Part shown: positions 16,636-25,163 of the stretch, one piece after another
Layout of the letters: every line of letters begins with the position of its first letter
Numbering within the stretch: position 1 is the first letter of the stretch
Assembly (NCBI RefSeq): GCF_902506065.1
Contig: NZ_LR732912.1
Location: forward strand, 4,318,683 to 4,382,682
DNA length: 64,000 bases
Reading direction: 5' to 3'
DNA from: Arthrobacter sp. 9V
GTDB lineage: Bacteria; Actinomycetota; Actinomycetes; Actinomycetales; Micrococcaceae
Translations under genes and position numbers: made by a program
The notes under the pieces: generated by a model
The model's database searches: none
Told to the model about the DNA's origin: nothing
What the model saw: only the letters and a program-made list of their open reading frames with translations

Positions 16636-16662
16636 GCGAGTAGCCCTCACCCGGCTGAGCTA

Positions 16663-16728
16663 CCCAACCAGGGGACAGCACCCGCTCTAATGAGCATGCA
16701 TTGCGACGGGTGCTGTCCCCTACATGGG
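16663..16728. repeat. 66-bp intergenic palindrome, copy B
   Basis: From CCCAACCAGGGGACAGCA to TGCTGTCCCCTACATGGG; an outer stem AGGGGACAGCACCCG pairs perfectly with CGGGTGCTGTCCCCT, and about 23 of 33 positions pair overall. It lies between convergent genes (16635 plus, 16733 minus). Confidence 0.85.
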
Positions 16729-16732
16729 TTGG

Positions 16733-17164
16733 TTACGCGTCGACGTCGGTGTTCACGATGTAGACGTCGCACGGGGCGCCGTGCGCCACGCTGTTGGCGA
16801 TGCTGCCCAGGACGCGGCCAAGGCCCTTCATGCGCTTGTTGCCTACAACGATCAGTGAGGCGTTGTTGGTCTCGGCGTAGTTGATGAGGGCGTTGGCCGG
16901 AGTACCGCGGGCCGCGAAGTACTTGATGTTGCCGGCGGGGACGTCCAGCTCTTCGGAGACCTTGCGGGCAACGTATTCCGCGGAGTCGGCTGAGGAGACA
17001 GTGATGCGGTCGCTGCCGCTGCCGAATTCTTCGATGCGGTCATCGGAGAAGCCGCTGATCACGTGCAGTTCGGCGCCGAGTGCGGTGGCGAACTTCGCTG
17101 CTGCCACTGCTGCGCGTTTGGCCGTCTCGCTGCTGTCAACGCCGACCACAATAACTTCTGACAT
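16733..17164 (-). CDS. Universal stress protein (UspA family)
   Basis: A single 143-residue Usp domain: N-terminal strand VIVVGVDSSETAKRA and the C-terminal nucleotide loop VVGNKRMKGLGRVLGSIANSVAHGAPCDVYIV, matching the ATP-binding G-x2-G-x9-G(S/T) type. The ATG at 17164 follows AGGAGTACTC; longer starts lack a ribosome site. It is divergent from the SDR gene at 17325. The 160-bp gap contains a direct repeat GCGCCGGGA (about 17228 and 17249), a possible regulator site that I cannot assign. Confidence 0.88.
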   Translation of the reverse strand: MSEVIVVGVDSSETAKRAAVAAAKFATALGAELHVISGFSDDRIEEFGSGSDRITVSSADSAEYVARKVSEELDVPAGNIKYFAARGTPANALINYAETNNASLIVVGNKRMKGLGRVLGSIANSVAHGAPCDVYIVNTDVDA

Positions 17165-17324
17165 GAGTACTCCTGGTTGTGGGGATTCACTGGGTGCTGC
17201 TGCAAGAAATCTACACTCGATCACCCTGCGCCGGGATGACCCTTTTGCGCCGGGAGTGTTTACGGCCGGAATCCCTGGGTAGGGATAAATCATCGGACTG
17301 ATCACATCACCGAAAGGCAAGACA

Positions 17325-18131
17325 ATGAGCGATGCACCATTTTCCCCGCAGACCGCCATCGTCACAGGATCGGATTCTGGGATCGGAAAGGCCACGGCGG
17401 TGGCGCTGGCCAAAGCGGGCATGGACGTAGGGATCACCTGGCACTCGGATCAGCAAGGCGCTGAAGAAACTGCCGGGGAGGTCCGCGGCCTGGGCCGGAA
17501 AGCAGTAGTCCGCCAACTGGACACCACCGATGTCCGGGGAACGGCCGCGGCCATCGACCAACTGGCTGAGGAGCTTGGCGGTGTGGACGTCTTCGTGAAC
17601 AACTCCGGAACGGGCGATGGCACCAAGTTCCTGGAGCTGGACTACGACACCTGGATGTCCACCTTGGACACCAACCTCAACGGCGCGTTCGTGGCCATGC
17701 AGACTGCCGCCAAGCGCATGGTCAAGGCCGGCCGCGGCGGTCGCATCATCGCGGTCACCAGCGTCCATGAGTTCCAACCGAGGGTTGGGGCCTCAGCCTA
17801 CGACGCTTCAAAGCATGGCCTGGGTGGCCTCATCAAAACCATGGCCCTGGAGCTCGCTGAACACGGGATCACTGCCAACAACGTGGCACCGGGTGAGATC
17901 GCCACTCCCATGACGGGCCAGGAAGACGAGGATCCCACGCAGAAGGAACGGCCCGGCGTCCCGGTGGGGCGCCCCGGGGATGCCCGGGAAATCGCCGCCG
18001 TCATTGCTTTCCTGGCGTCCCCGGATTCCAGCTACGTGAACGGCGCTTCGTGGCCCGTGGATGGCGGAATGCTGCAGATGGGACCGCAGGCGGGCTCGCA
18101 CATCACCAGCAACGACTGGCGTGAAAGCTAA
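17325..18131 (+). CDS. SDR-family oxidoreductase
   Basis: A 268-residue classical SDR: cofactor motif TGSDSGIG (14-21), NNSG in the fourth strand region, catalytic Tyr159 and Lys163 in YDASK, and a C-terminal MLQMGPQAGSHIT extension. It looks like the glucose-1-dehydrogenase/3-oxoacyl-reductase branch, substrate unknown. The start follows CCGAAAGGCAAGACA. It is followed by dodecin after 113 bp; a GC-rich inverted repeat followed by a T-rich stretch near 18182-18212 could terminate it. Confidence 0.85.
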   Translation: MSDAPFSPQTAIVTGSDSGIGKATAVALAKAGMDVGITWHSDQQGAEETAGEVRGLGRKAVVRQLDTTDVRGTAAAIDQLAEELGGVDVFVNNSGTGDGTKFLELDYDTWMSTLDTNLNGAFVAMQTAAKRMVKAGRGGRIIAVTSVHEFQPRVGASAYDASKHGLGGLIKTMALELAEHGITANNVAPGEIATPMTGQEDEDPTQKERPGVPVGRPGDAREIAAVIAFLASPDSSYVNGASWPVDGGMLQMGPQAGSHITSNDWRES

Positions 18132-18244
18132 GCCCCTGCAGCCTCTGGCCGCACGATGATCCGTGGGCTAGTCTGCATGGACGGCCTGCCTGGCGGGCCT
18201 GATTTTCTTTTCCGGATATTCGTATGACGTTGATGAGGAGCACC

Positions 18245-18454
18245 ATGGCTGGCCACACATATAGCGTTTCCGAAATTGTAGGAACTTCCACCGAAGGCGT
18301 TGACGACGCAATCAAGAACGGCATCGCAACGGCCTCCGAAACCCTGCGGAACCTGGACTGGTTTGAGGTCAAGGAAATCCGCGGCCACCTCGAGGAAGGC
18401 ACAATTGCCGACTGGCAGGTCACCATCAAACTCGGTTTCCGCCTGGAGCGCTAA
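18245..18454 (+). CDS. Dodecin (flavin/CoA-binding storage protein)
   Basis: A 69-residue protein matching dodecin over its full length: YSVSEIVGTSTEGVDDAIKNGI, then the flavin-stacking Trp of LRNLDWFEVKEIRGHLE and the C-terminal WQVTIKLGFRLE strand. Dodecins assemble as hollow dodecamers that store flavin (and CoA in some actinobacteria). The start at 18245 follows GATGAGGAGCACC. It is convergent with the MmyB-type regulator, with a palindrome in between. Confidence 0.93.
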   Translation: MAGHTYSVSEIVGTSTEGVDDAIKNGIATASETLRNLDWFEVKEIRGHLEEGTIADWQVTIKLGFRLER

Positions 18455-18481
18455 ACCAAGGGCTCCACACCCCTTACCCAC

Positions 18482-18547
18482 ACCGCGAGATGGCAGTTAA
18501 TGACGGTTCCGGAGCTCCGGATGGTCGTTAACTGTCATCTCGGTGGG
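18482..18547. repeat. About 66-bp intergenic palindrome, copy F (second sequence type)
   Basis: Left arm GAGATGGCAGTTAATGAC pairs with GTCGTTAACTGTCATCTC through most of its length, with one single-base bulge; the centre is CCGGAGCTCCGG. The right arm overlaps the last codons of the regulator gene. It lies between the convergent dodecin and regulator genes. It shares GAGATGGCANTTAAT with copy G at 24341. Confidence 0.8.
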
Positions 18548-19433
18548 CGGTTTCGGGTGCGGCGGTTTGGTTGACTGTGGCAGATTGGTTGACTTGGGTG
18601 CCGAGGTCGCCAAAGTTCAACAGCGTCAAAGCGTCCGACGACGGCGAGCCGGCCTTCGCGGAATAGATCCGCAGCATCTGGTCGGGATCGTCCGGGAGAC
18701 TGAGCGTTTCAAAGTTCAGTTCCAGGTGGCCCACAACCGGGTGGTGCAGCCGGACGGTGCCTGAAGACCGGGACGCCACTTTGTGCCCCGCCCACCACTG
18801 CCGGAAATGCTCGCTGTGTACGGCGAGTTCTCCCACGAGTTGATTGGTTTGGGGATCGTTGGGGTGTCGGCCCACATCCATACGGAGAGCACCCACGGCT
18901 TCAGCAGCCACGGTCTTCCAGTCTCTGAACAGCGTGCCGGCCAAGGGGTCCAGGATGATCCAGCGGGTCAGGTTCCGCTCCGGCGCGGGAAGCGATGAGA
19001 AATCGGTGAACAGCAGATGAGCCATCCGGTTTCCGGCCAGCACGTCCGCACGCCGTCCCAACACCATGGCCGGCACATCACCTACGGCGTCCAACAACTG
19101 CCGGAGCGCCGGCCTTACCCCTTGAACAGGGCCGGGATTGCCTGCAGAACTGGCGCAGTGCTCCAGCAGGTCCATCATGTGTGCCTGCTCACCTGCGTCC
19201 AGGCGCAGGGCTCGGGCCACAGAGTCCAGGACCGCCCTGGAAGGGTGGATGTTACGGCCCTGCTCCAGGCGCGTGTAGTAATCGGTGCTGACGCCCGAGA
19301 GCCTGGCCACCTCTTCCCGGCGGAGCCCGGGGACCCTTCGGGCACCACTGGACTCCTGTGCTCCAGCGTCCTCGGGTGAGAGACGGGCACGCATGACCTT
19401 GAGGAATTTACCGAACTCGGCGCTTTGACCCAT
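18528..19433 (-). CDS. HTH regulator with MmyB-like ligand domain
   Basis: A 301-residue protein with an N-terminal XRE-type HTH (about 8-75: GLRREEVARLSGVSTDYYTRLEQGRNIHPS) and a C-terminal MmyB-like ligand-binding domain (about 105-275). These actinobacterial regulators are usually divergent from SDR or AKR genes they repress. Here it is divergent from the aldo/keto reductase operon across 200 bp, with a short inverted repeat GGTAGGACTACC at 19478-19489. Confidence 0.87.
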   Translation of the reverse strand: MGQSAEFGKFLKVMRARLSPEDAGAQESSGARRVPGLRREEVARLSGVSTDYYTRLEQGRNIHPSRAVLDSVARALRLDAGEQAHMMDLLEHCASSAGNPGPVQGVRPALRQLLDAVGDVPAMVLGRRADVLAGNRMAHLLFTDFSSLPAPERNLTRWIILDPLAGTLFRDWKTVAAEAVGALRMDVGRHPNDPQTNQLVGELAVHSEHFRQWWAGHKVASRSSGTVRLHHPVVGHLELNFETLSLPDDPDQMLRIYSAKAGSPSSDALTLLNFGDLGTQVNQSATVNQTAAPETAHRDDS

Positions 19434-19477
19434 TCATCCATTCTGCCGTTGGCAGCGTGTGAAAGACCACCATTGTG

Positions 19478-19489
19478 GGTAGGACTACC
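19478..19489. promoter_or_regulatory. Candidate MmyB-type regulator site
   Basis: GGTAG-GA-CTACC, 5-bp arms with a 2-bp spacer, 45 bp upstream of the regulator start and about 145 bp upstream of the first reductase. Only one copy is seen, so support is modest. Confidence 0.35.
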
Positions 19490-19633
19490 AGACCTAGGAA
19501 AAACAGGATCAGGTTGGATTGCTGACTCCGCCGCCAAAAGTGAATAGGCTCGGTAGAGAGCCTCCGAAAACGCTTTCTGGCAACAGGAAAACGGAGCGTC
19601 ACCGCCATAACCATCCCGTCGAAGGAGACCGTC

Positions 19634-20455
19634 ATGCCAGAGCTGACATTGAACAACGGCGTCACCATCCCCCAGCTTGGATTCGGTGTGTTCCAAGTGC
19701 CTGCGGAGGAAACGCAGAAGGTAGTGGAAGACGCCCTTGAAGCGGGCTACCGCCACATCGACACCGCGGCTGCCTACCGCAACGAGGCCGGCGTCGGCGC
19801 TGCCGTGGCTGCTTCGGGCATTCCCCGGGAAGAACTTTTCATCACTACCAAGCTCCGCAATGGGGAGCAGGGCGAGGCTTATGACGCCTTCCAACGCAGC
19901 CGCGACGCCTTGGGGCTGGAAGTCATTGACCTGTACCTGATCCATTGGCCCGTCCCTTCGCAGGGCCTTTACACGCAGGCGTGGAAAGAGATGGAGAAGC
20001 TGTACCAGGACAAGCAGATCCGAGCTATCGGCATCTCCAACTTCCTTTCCGAGCACGTGGACACGCTGCTCAGAGACGCTGAGGTGGTTCCGGCAGTCAA
20101 CCAGATTGAAGTCCACCCCACGTATCAGCAGGGCGAGCTGGCAAACAAGTGCCGGGACCTCAGCATCGCCGTGGAAGCCTACAGTCCGCTGGGTCAGGGC
20201 AAGGACCTGAACGCCGAGCAGGTGGCCCTGGTCGCTGCTGCGCACGGCACTACTCCTGCACAGGTGATCCTGGCCTGGCACCTCGCCCAGGGCACCATTG
20301 TGATTCCCAAGTCCGCTGACTCAAAGAGGATGCGTGAGAACTTCGGCGCTGCGGACCTCACCCTCACCGAATCCGAACTGGCAGCCATTACGGCACTGGA
20401 GGCGGGCGCCCGCATCGGCTCCGATCCCGCCGTCGCGGCTTTCACCCAGCTCTAG
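19634..20455 (+). CDS. Aldo/keto reductase (2,5-diketo-D-gluconate reductase type)
   Basis: A 273-residue (beta/alpha)8 NADPH reductase. AKR motifs: GYRHIDTAAAYRNEAGVG (catalytic Asp and Tyr), LYLIHWPVP (His), and the NADPH-binding IPKSADSKRMRENF near the C-terminus. It belongs to the AKR5-like branch. It starts the five-gene operon at ATG 19634 with GAAGGAGACC as ribosome site. Physiological substrate unknown; 2,5-diketogluconate, methylglyoxal and other aldehydes are typical for the group. Confidence 0.87.
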   Translation: MPELTLNNGVTIPQLGFGVFQVPAEETQKVVEDALEAGYRHIDTAAAYRNEAGVGAAVAASGIPREELFITTKLRNGEQGEAYDAFQRSRDALGLEVIDLYLIHWPVPSQGLYTQAWKEMEKLYQDKQIRAIGISNFLSEHVDTLLRDAEVVPAVNQIEVHPTYQQGELANKCRDLSIAVEAYSPLGQGKDLNAEQVALVAAAHGTTPAQVILAWHLAQGTIVIPKSADSKRMRENFGAADLTLTESELAAITALEAGARIGSDPAVAAFTQL

Positions 20456-20464
20456 AAACCAAGG

Positions 20465-21442
20465 ATGAACATGCAGTACACCCATCTGGGCCGTTCCGGC
20501 CTGAAAGTTTCACGTCTCTGCCTGGGCACCATGAACTTCGGTCCGCAGACGGACGAGGCAACAGCGCACTCAATCATGGACTCCGCGCTGGATTCCGGCA
20601 TCAACTTCTTCGATACCGCCAACGTGTACGGCGGTGTGGAGCACCGCGGCTGGACGGAAGAGATCATTGGCCGCTGGTTCGCCAAGGGCGGCGAGCGCCG
20701 TGAGCGCACGGTTCTTGCCACCAAGTTGTATGGCACCATGACGGATCGCCCCAATGAGTCCAAGTTGTCGGCGCTGAACATCCGCCGGGCACTGGATGCC
20801 AGCCTGAAGCGGCTGCAGACGGACTACATCGACATTTACCAGTTCCACCACATCGACAGGGATACGCCGTGGGATGAAATTTGGCAGGCGATCGAGGTTG
20901 GTGTCCAGCAGGGCAAGATCCTGTACTCGGGCAGCAGCAACTTTGCCGGCTGGCACATTGCCCAGGCGCAGGAAGCCGCCCGGAGGCGGAACTACACGGG
21001 CTTGGTCAGTGAGCAGTCCATCTACAACCTGTTCCGGCGTGAACTTGAGCTGGAGGTCATCCCGGCCGCGCAGAACTACGGCTTGGGCCTGATCCCGTGG
21101 TCTCCGCTTCAGGGCGGGTTGCTGGGCGGGGTGCTGAAGAAGGAAGAGCAGGGTGTTCGCCGCGCTGAGGGCCGGGCCTTGGAAACCCTCAAGAAGCATG
21201 AGGAGCAGATCCGCCGGTACGAGGATTTCGCGGACGAACTCGGCCAAAAGCCCGGTGATGTGGCGCTGGCTTGGTTGCTCCATCAGCCGGCCGTGACGGC
21301 GCCGATCGTTGGGCCGCGAACCCAGGACCAGCTTGATGCTGCTATCCGCGCCCTGGATGTCAGCCTGGACGAGGATGCCCTCAAGCGGCTCGATGACATC
21401 TTCCCGGGTCACCGCACCGCGCCGGAGGACTACGCCTGGTGA
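20465..21442 (+). CDS. Aldo/keto reductase (YghZ/KCNAB-like)
   Basis: A 325-residue aldo/keto reductase of a different subgroup: GTMNFGPQTDEATAHSIMDSAL, GINFFDTANVYG (Asp/Tyr), IDIYQFHHID (His) and C-terminal TAPIVGPRTQDQLDAAI. This resembles L-glyceraldehyde-3-phosphate/voltage-channel-beta-type reductases. It is 9 bp after the first AKR and overlaps the epimerase gene by 4 bp. Confidence 0.86.
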   Translation: MNMQYTHLGRSGLKVSRLCLGTMNFGPQTDEATAHSIMDSALDSGINFFDTANVYGGVEHRGWTEEIIGRWFAKGGERRERTVLATKLYGTMTDRPNESKLSALNIRRALDASLKRLQTDYIDIYQFHHIDRDTPWDEIWQAIEVGVQQGKILYSGSSNFAGWHIAQAQEAARRRNYTGLVSEQSIYNLFRRELELEVIPAAQNYGLGLIPWSPLQGGLLGGVLKKEEQGVRRAEGRALETLKKHEEQIRRYEDFADELGQKPGDVALAWLLHQPAVTAPIVGPRTQDQLDAAIRALDVSLDEDALKRLDDIFPGHRTAPEDYAW

Positions 21443-22464
21443 GCACTCTCTTACCTCAAGCGGACACCGTCTCGCCCCGGAACATCCTGTTCATCGGCGG
21501 GACCGGGGTCATCAGTGCGGCTGCGGCTGAACGCGCCGTCGCGCTGGGCCACCGGCTGACCATCCTTAACCGGGGACGGTCAGCCGGGCGGCCGGTGCCC
21601 GAGGGGGCGGAGGTCCTTCACGCGGACGTCCGGGACGCTTCCGCGGTGCGTGAGGTACTGCAGGGAAGAGAGTTCGACGCCGTTGCGGACTTTATTTCCT
21701 ACACCCCGGATCAGGCGCGGGCAGGTTTGGAATTGTTCCGCGGGCGGACGGGCCAGTACGTCTTCATCAGCTCAGCTTCGGCGTACCAGAAGCCACCCAC
21801 AACGCTGCCTATCCGGGAATCGACGCCGCTGAAGAACCCGTTTTGGCAGTACTCGCGGGACAAGATTGCTTGCGAGGAGCTTCTGTTCCAGGCTTACCGT
21901 GAGCTTGATTTCCCGTTGACCGTGGTCCGGCCTTCCCACACCTATGACCGGACCAAGATTGCGATGGTGGGCGGCTGGACGGACATTCATCGGATGCGGG
22001 CAGGCATGCCCGTCATGGTGCACGGTGATGGGACATCCTTGTGGACGCTGACGCACAGCCGGGACTTTGCCAAGGCCTTCGTCGGTCTTCTGGGCAGGCC
22101 GCAGGCTGTGGGCGAGAGCTACACCATCACCTCGGATGAGTTCCTTCCCTGGAACCAGATTTACCGGTTGTTCGCACGGGCGGCCGGGGTGGACGAGCCG
22201 GAGCTGTTCCATGTCTCTTCGGAGACTATCGCAGCCCACAGCGCGGAGCTCGGCCCTAATTTGCTGGGTGACCGCTCACACTCCGTGGTGTTCGATAACT
22301 CCAAAATCAAGGCGCTTGTCCCTGACTACCGGGCCACGATTCCGTTCGCGGACGGTGCGCGGGAGATCGTGGCATGGCATGATCAGCATCCTGAGCAACA
22401 GGTGGTTCAAGAGGACTATATGGAGCTCAGCGATCGGCTTTATGAAAGGAATGTGCGCCCATGA
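21439..22464 (+). CDS. NAD-dependent epimerase/dehydratase family protein
   Basis: A 341-residue extended-SDR protein. The N-terminal nucleotide motif is FIGGTGVISAAAAERAVALGH (GGTGxIS); S-A-Y in ISSASAYQ supplies a candidate Ser/Tyr; YSRDKIACEE supplies the Tyr/Lys pair. The best general match is to NAD-dependent sugar epimerases or reductases. It overlaps genes on both sides by 4 bp, so it is translationally coupled within the operon. Confidence 0.82.
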   Translation: MSTLLPQADTVSPRNILFIGGTGVISAAAAERAVALGHRLTILNRGRSAGRPVPEGAEVLHADVRDASAVREVLQGREFDAVADFISYTPDQARAGLELFRGRTGQYVFISSASAYQKPPTTLPIRESTPLKNPFWQYSRDKIACEELLFQAYRELDFPLTVVRPSHTYDRTKIAMVGGWTDIHRMRAGMPVMVHGDGTSLWTLTHSRDFAKAFVGLLGRPQAVGESYTITSDEFLPWNQIYRLFARAAGVDEPELFHVSSETIAAHSAELGPNLLGDRSHSVVFDNSKIKALVPDYRATIPFADGAREIVAWHDQHPEQQVVQEDYMELSDRLYERNVRP

Positions 22465-23291
22465 CATTTGCCCCGCTCATTGAACTCAACGACGGCCACA
22501 AGATCCCTCAACTGGGACTCGGTACATGGCCGTTGAATGATGCCGAGGTTGCCGATGCCGTGGTGGAGGCGGTGACGCACGGTTACCGGCATGTGGATAC
22601 TGCAAAGAAGTACGGCAATGAGAAGGGCGTGGGCAACGGCATCCGTTCTTGTGGGGTGAACCGCGAAGAGCTCTTCATCACCACCAAACTGGACGGGGAA
22701 TTCCAGGGTTCGGGAAGGGCTGTTGCCGGACTGGACGGCTGCTTGGAGCGGTTGGGGCTGGAATACGTTGACCTGCTGCTGATTCACTGGCCGCTCCCCC
22801 GCCGCGGTGAATTCGTCTCCACGTGGAACACGTTCGAGGAACTGCAGGCCTCGGGCAAAGCGCGCTCAATCGGTGTTTCCAACTTCAAGCCCGCCCACCT
22901 GGACCAACTGTTCCGTGAAACGAATGTTGTGCCCGCGGTCAACCAGATCCAGGTGAGCCCCTCCATCCCCCGTCCCGCCGCGCGGGCCTTCAATGAGCGC
23001 AATGGCATCATTACCGAGTCCTACAGTCCGTTGGGTGCCGGCAGTGACCTGCTTAATGCTCCGGTGTTGGAAGCCGTTGGCAGCAAGTACGGGAAAACGC
23101 CGGGCCAGGTGGTGCTGCGCTGGCACATTCAGCAGGGCCTGGTGGCCATACCTAAAACCTCGAATCCGCAACGAATGAAGGAGAACCTGGACATTTTCGA
23201 TTTCGAACTGGACAAAGACGACCTCACCAAGCTGCAAACTCTCGACGCCGGTCCGGACGCCGGTGTGGACTCGGACGTACAGGGGCACTGA
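22461..23291 (+). CDS. Aldo/keto reductase (2,5-diketo-D-gluconate reductase type)
   Basis: A 276-residue AKR, related to the first one in the operon: GYRHVDTAKKYGNEKGVG, VDLLLIHWPLP, AIPKTSNPQRMKENLDIFDF. The loss of sequence match around residues 170-180 (PSIPRPAARAFNERNG) shows it is a diverged paralogue rather than a recent copy. It ends 2 bp before the lactonase gene. Confidence 0.86.
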   Translation: MTFAPLIELNDGHKIPQLGLGTWPLNDAEVADAVVEAVTHGYRHVDTAKKYGNEKGVGNGIRSCGVNREELFITTKLDGEFQGSGRAVAGLDGCLERLGLEYVDLLLIHWPLPRRGEFVSTWNTFEELQASGKARSIGVSNFKPAHLDQLFRETNVVPAVNQIQVSPSIPRPAARAFNERNGIITESYSPLGAGSDLLNAPVLEAVGSKYGKTPGQVVLRWHIQQGLVAIPKTSNPQRMKENLDIFDFELDKDDLTKLQTLDAGPDAGVDSDVQGH

Positions 23292-23293
23292 CC

Positions 23294-24337
23294 ATGGGTA
23301 ACGAAAAGACACTGATCTGGGTTGGTTCCTACACTGCGGACAGGAACGGCAAGGGCGAAGGCATCGCGGCGCTCTCCGCCGGCGACGACGGCCAACTCAC
23401 CCCCCTCGGCCTGGCGACGACCGCAAATTCGCCGTCATTCCTCGCGCTGCACCCCACCCTCCCGGTGATTTACGCCGTCGCGGAGGAAGGCAAAACCGTG
23501 CGGGCGTATCGCCGGACGGGCGACGCTGAGCTGGAGCCCTTTGGCGATCCCTGGCCAGCCGGCGAAGCGACCTGCCACGTGGCGGCCGATCCCCAAGGAC
23601 GTTTCATTGTGGCCACCTGTTGGGGCGACGGCCAAGTGATTCTGTATGAACTGGACGACGACGGCGCCATCACCTCGCGCACCAGTGCGGCAGCCGCCGT
23701 CGACCCCCATACGGCAACCTCCCCCGACGAACAGCGGCCCAGCCGCGCCCATTCGAGTCTCATGTTGCCGGACGGCCGGGTCATGACCACGGACCTGGGA
23801 CATGATCTGGTGCGGGTGTGGCAGTATGCGCCGGGCGAAGGATTGCAGCTGGATCACCAAGTGATCCTGCCGAAAGGCTCCGGCCCGCGGCACATGGCCC
23901 GGCATCACAGCGGAACCGTCTTGGTGGACACTGAATACTCAGTGGAAGTGGCGGCGGTTCAGATGGAGCCGGATGGCACGTATGAGCTCACAACCGTGGT
24001 CCCCGCGAGTGCCAGCGGGGCCAAAGAGGGCGACGCCGGTGCGGAAATTGCGTTGTCCCCGGACGGCCGTTTCGCGTATGTGGGTGTGCGGGGCACCAAC
24101 CGCATCTGTGTGTTGAAGGTATCCAACGGCGGGGCTGAGCTGGAACCGGTGGCGGAGGTGCCGTGCGGAGGCGAGTGGCCGCGCCATCACTTGGTCCGGG
24201 AAGGCTGGCTGTACGTGGCCAACGAAGGCTCGGACGACGTCGTGAGCTTCAGGCTGGACCCGGAAACCGGACTCCCGGACGGTCCTGTGAGCAGGGCGGA
24301 GACGGGATCCCCCAGCGTGCTGGTTCCCGCCGTTTAA
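23294..24337 (+). CDS. Lactonase-family beta-propeller (6-phosphogluconolactonase type)
   Basis: A 347-residue protein of the YbhE/Pgl-like seven-bladed propeller family. Typical segments are WVGSYTADRNGKGEGIAAL, PSFLALHPTLPVIYAVAEE, HSSLMLPDGRVMTTDLGHDLVRVW, GPRHMARHH, SPDGRFAYVGVRGTNRI and EWPRHHLVREGWLYVANE. No signal peptide. Last of the AKR operon; with reductases and an epimerase it suggests processing of a sugar-lactone or keto-sugar, which cannot be named further. Confidence 0.84.
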   Translation: MGNEKTLIWVGSYTADRNGKGEGIAALSAGDDGQLTPLGLATTANSPSFLALHPTLPVIYAVAEEGKTVRAYRRTGDAELEPFGDPWPAGEATCHVAADPQGRFIVATCWGDGQVILYELDDDGAITSRTSAAAAVDPHTATSPDEQRPSRAHSSLMLPDGRVMTTDLGHDLVRVWQYAPGEGLQLDHQVILPKGSGPRHMARHHSGTVLVDTEYSVEVAAVQMEPDGTYELTTVVPASASGAKEGDAGAEIALSPDGRFAYVGVRGTNRICVLKVSNGGAELEPVAEVPCGGEWPRHHLVREGWLYVANEGSDDVVSFRLDPETGLPDGPVSRAETGSPSVLVPAV

Positions 24338-24340
24338 CTA

Positions 24341-24406
24341 CCGCCGAGATGGCATTTAATACGTATGATCCGCTCAGACATTGGTATTAAATGCCACCTC
24401 GGCGAG
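24341..24406. repeat. About 66-bp intergenic palindrome, copy G (second sequence type)
   Basis: GCCGAGATGGCATTTAATAC (24343-24362) pairs with GTATTAAATGCCACCTCGGC (24384-24403), with one G-T wobble, around a 21-base loop. It is followed by GAGTCTTTTC. It lies between the convergent lactonase gene and the small minus-strand gene at 24412. Confidence 0.85.
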
Positions 24407-24411
24407 TCTTT

Positions 24412-24642
24412 TCAGGCGGTCCAGACCTCGACGTCGTCTGTTCCGCAGATCAGTCGACGGCCGGTCGGTTCCAGGACCACCCAGAGGAGTTCCTGGTGCT
24501 TGGAGACATCATCAACGCGGCCAGTGCCGGCGCCCCATGCGACGTCGTAAATCCATACCGGGTCACCTGTGCTGAGCTCGGCCCACTCAGAGGCCGGAAC
24601 GTGGCGGTACTCGGCGGGCCTGTTCAGGATGGTGCTGGTCAT
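24412..24642 (-). CDS. Small conserved-looking hypothetical protein (76 aa)
   Basis: A 76-residue acidic protein without signal peptide: Trp/Tyr-rich beta pattern (DPVWIYDVAWGAGTGRVDDVSKHQELLWVVLEPTGRRLICGTDDVEVWTA) that looks like a small SH3-like barrel. It overlaps the stop of the gene at 24639 by 4 bp (ATGA), which supports both being real. I do not recognise the family. Confidence 0.65.
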   Translation of the reverse strand: MTSTILNRPAEYRHVPASEWAELSTGDPVWIYDVAWGAGTGRVDDVSKHQELLWVVLEPTGRRLICGTDDVEVWTA

Positions 24643-24836
24643 GCCGACACTTCAGCAGCTGTGCGGCGCCGCCATACGGTGGGCACGCCCTCATGGGCCG
24701 GCAGGACGTGGCCTTCGGCGAAAACCTGGACGGCATCAGGATCTGAGTCCGGGCTCCACAGGCCCGACGCCGGGCAGTGGGAACCGGTAGGCATGACGCG
24801 GGTGGCTCGTTCGCGCAGGAGGGCGATGCTCTTCAT
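24639..24836 (-). CDS. Small hypothetical protein (65 aa)
   Basis: A 65-residue basic protein. The segment PTGSHCPASGLWSP followed by GHVLPAHEGVPTVW has the look of a compact domain, with one Cys and conserved-type Trp residues. It is coupled to the next gene by a 4-bp overlap. The ribosome site before ATG 24836 is weak. An alternative ATG 14 bp upstream opens a different, shorter frame. Function unknown. Confidence 0.55.
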   Translation of the reverse strand: MKSIALLRERATRVMPTGSHCPASGLWSPDSDPDAVQVFAEGHVLPAHEGVPTVWRRRTAAEVSA

Positions 24837-25011
24837 CGTTGAAACTCATCCTTGGGTAGGTCGGGCTGGGGAAATCGGGGCGTTATGTGAAGCAGATCTC
24901 TTCAACCCTATGCAAGTCAGACGGGCTTGGTTATGGGCAGATGCATAGCGTTCGGAGATTCAGCCATGCAATAGCACAGTGAAGATTGTTCATTATTTCG
25001 GCTATACGCAC

Positions 25012-25025
25012 TGCAAGCGCTTCCA
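25012..25025. promoter_or_regulatory. LacI-type operator 1 upstream of the amylase gene
   Basis: TGCAAGCGCTTCCA contains the palindromic core AAGCGCTT (25015-25022), typical of LacI/MalR-family sites with a central CpG. The rest of the 24837-25163 gap shows no gene that I can support. Confidence 0.6.
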
Positions 25026-25087
25026 GTCACTGGCTCCTGACGAGGCTCTTCTCATGTGGAACCGCCCGAGTCCTATGGATTAACCTC

Positions 25088-25102
25088 GCGGAAGCGCTTA
25101 CA
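25088..25102. promoter_or_regulatory. LacI-type operator 2 upstream of the amylase gene
   Basis: GCGGAAGCGCTTACA carries the same AAGCGCTT core (25092-25099), 77 bp from the first core, about seven helical turns. It lies 62 bp before the TTG start, so it could block or overlap the promoter. No LacI regulator is encoded in the window. Confidence 0.65.
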
Positions 25103-25163
25103 TTTGTGACTTGTACAACAGCCTCTACCCACAGCACTGTCGCTTAGCGGAAGGTTCCAAAAC

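Noticed and set aside
16733..17437. Universal stress protein with a 90-residue N-terminal extension
   Set aside because: The extension lies in the divergent promoter region, has no domain, and lacks a ribosome site; ATG 17164 has AGGAG.
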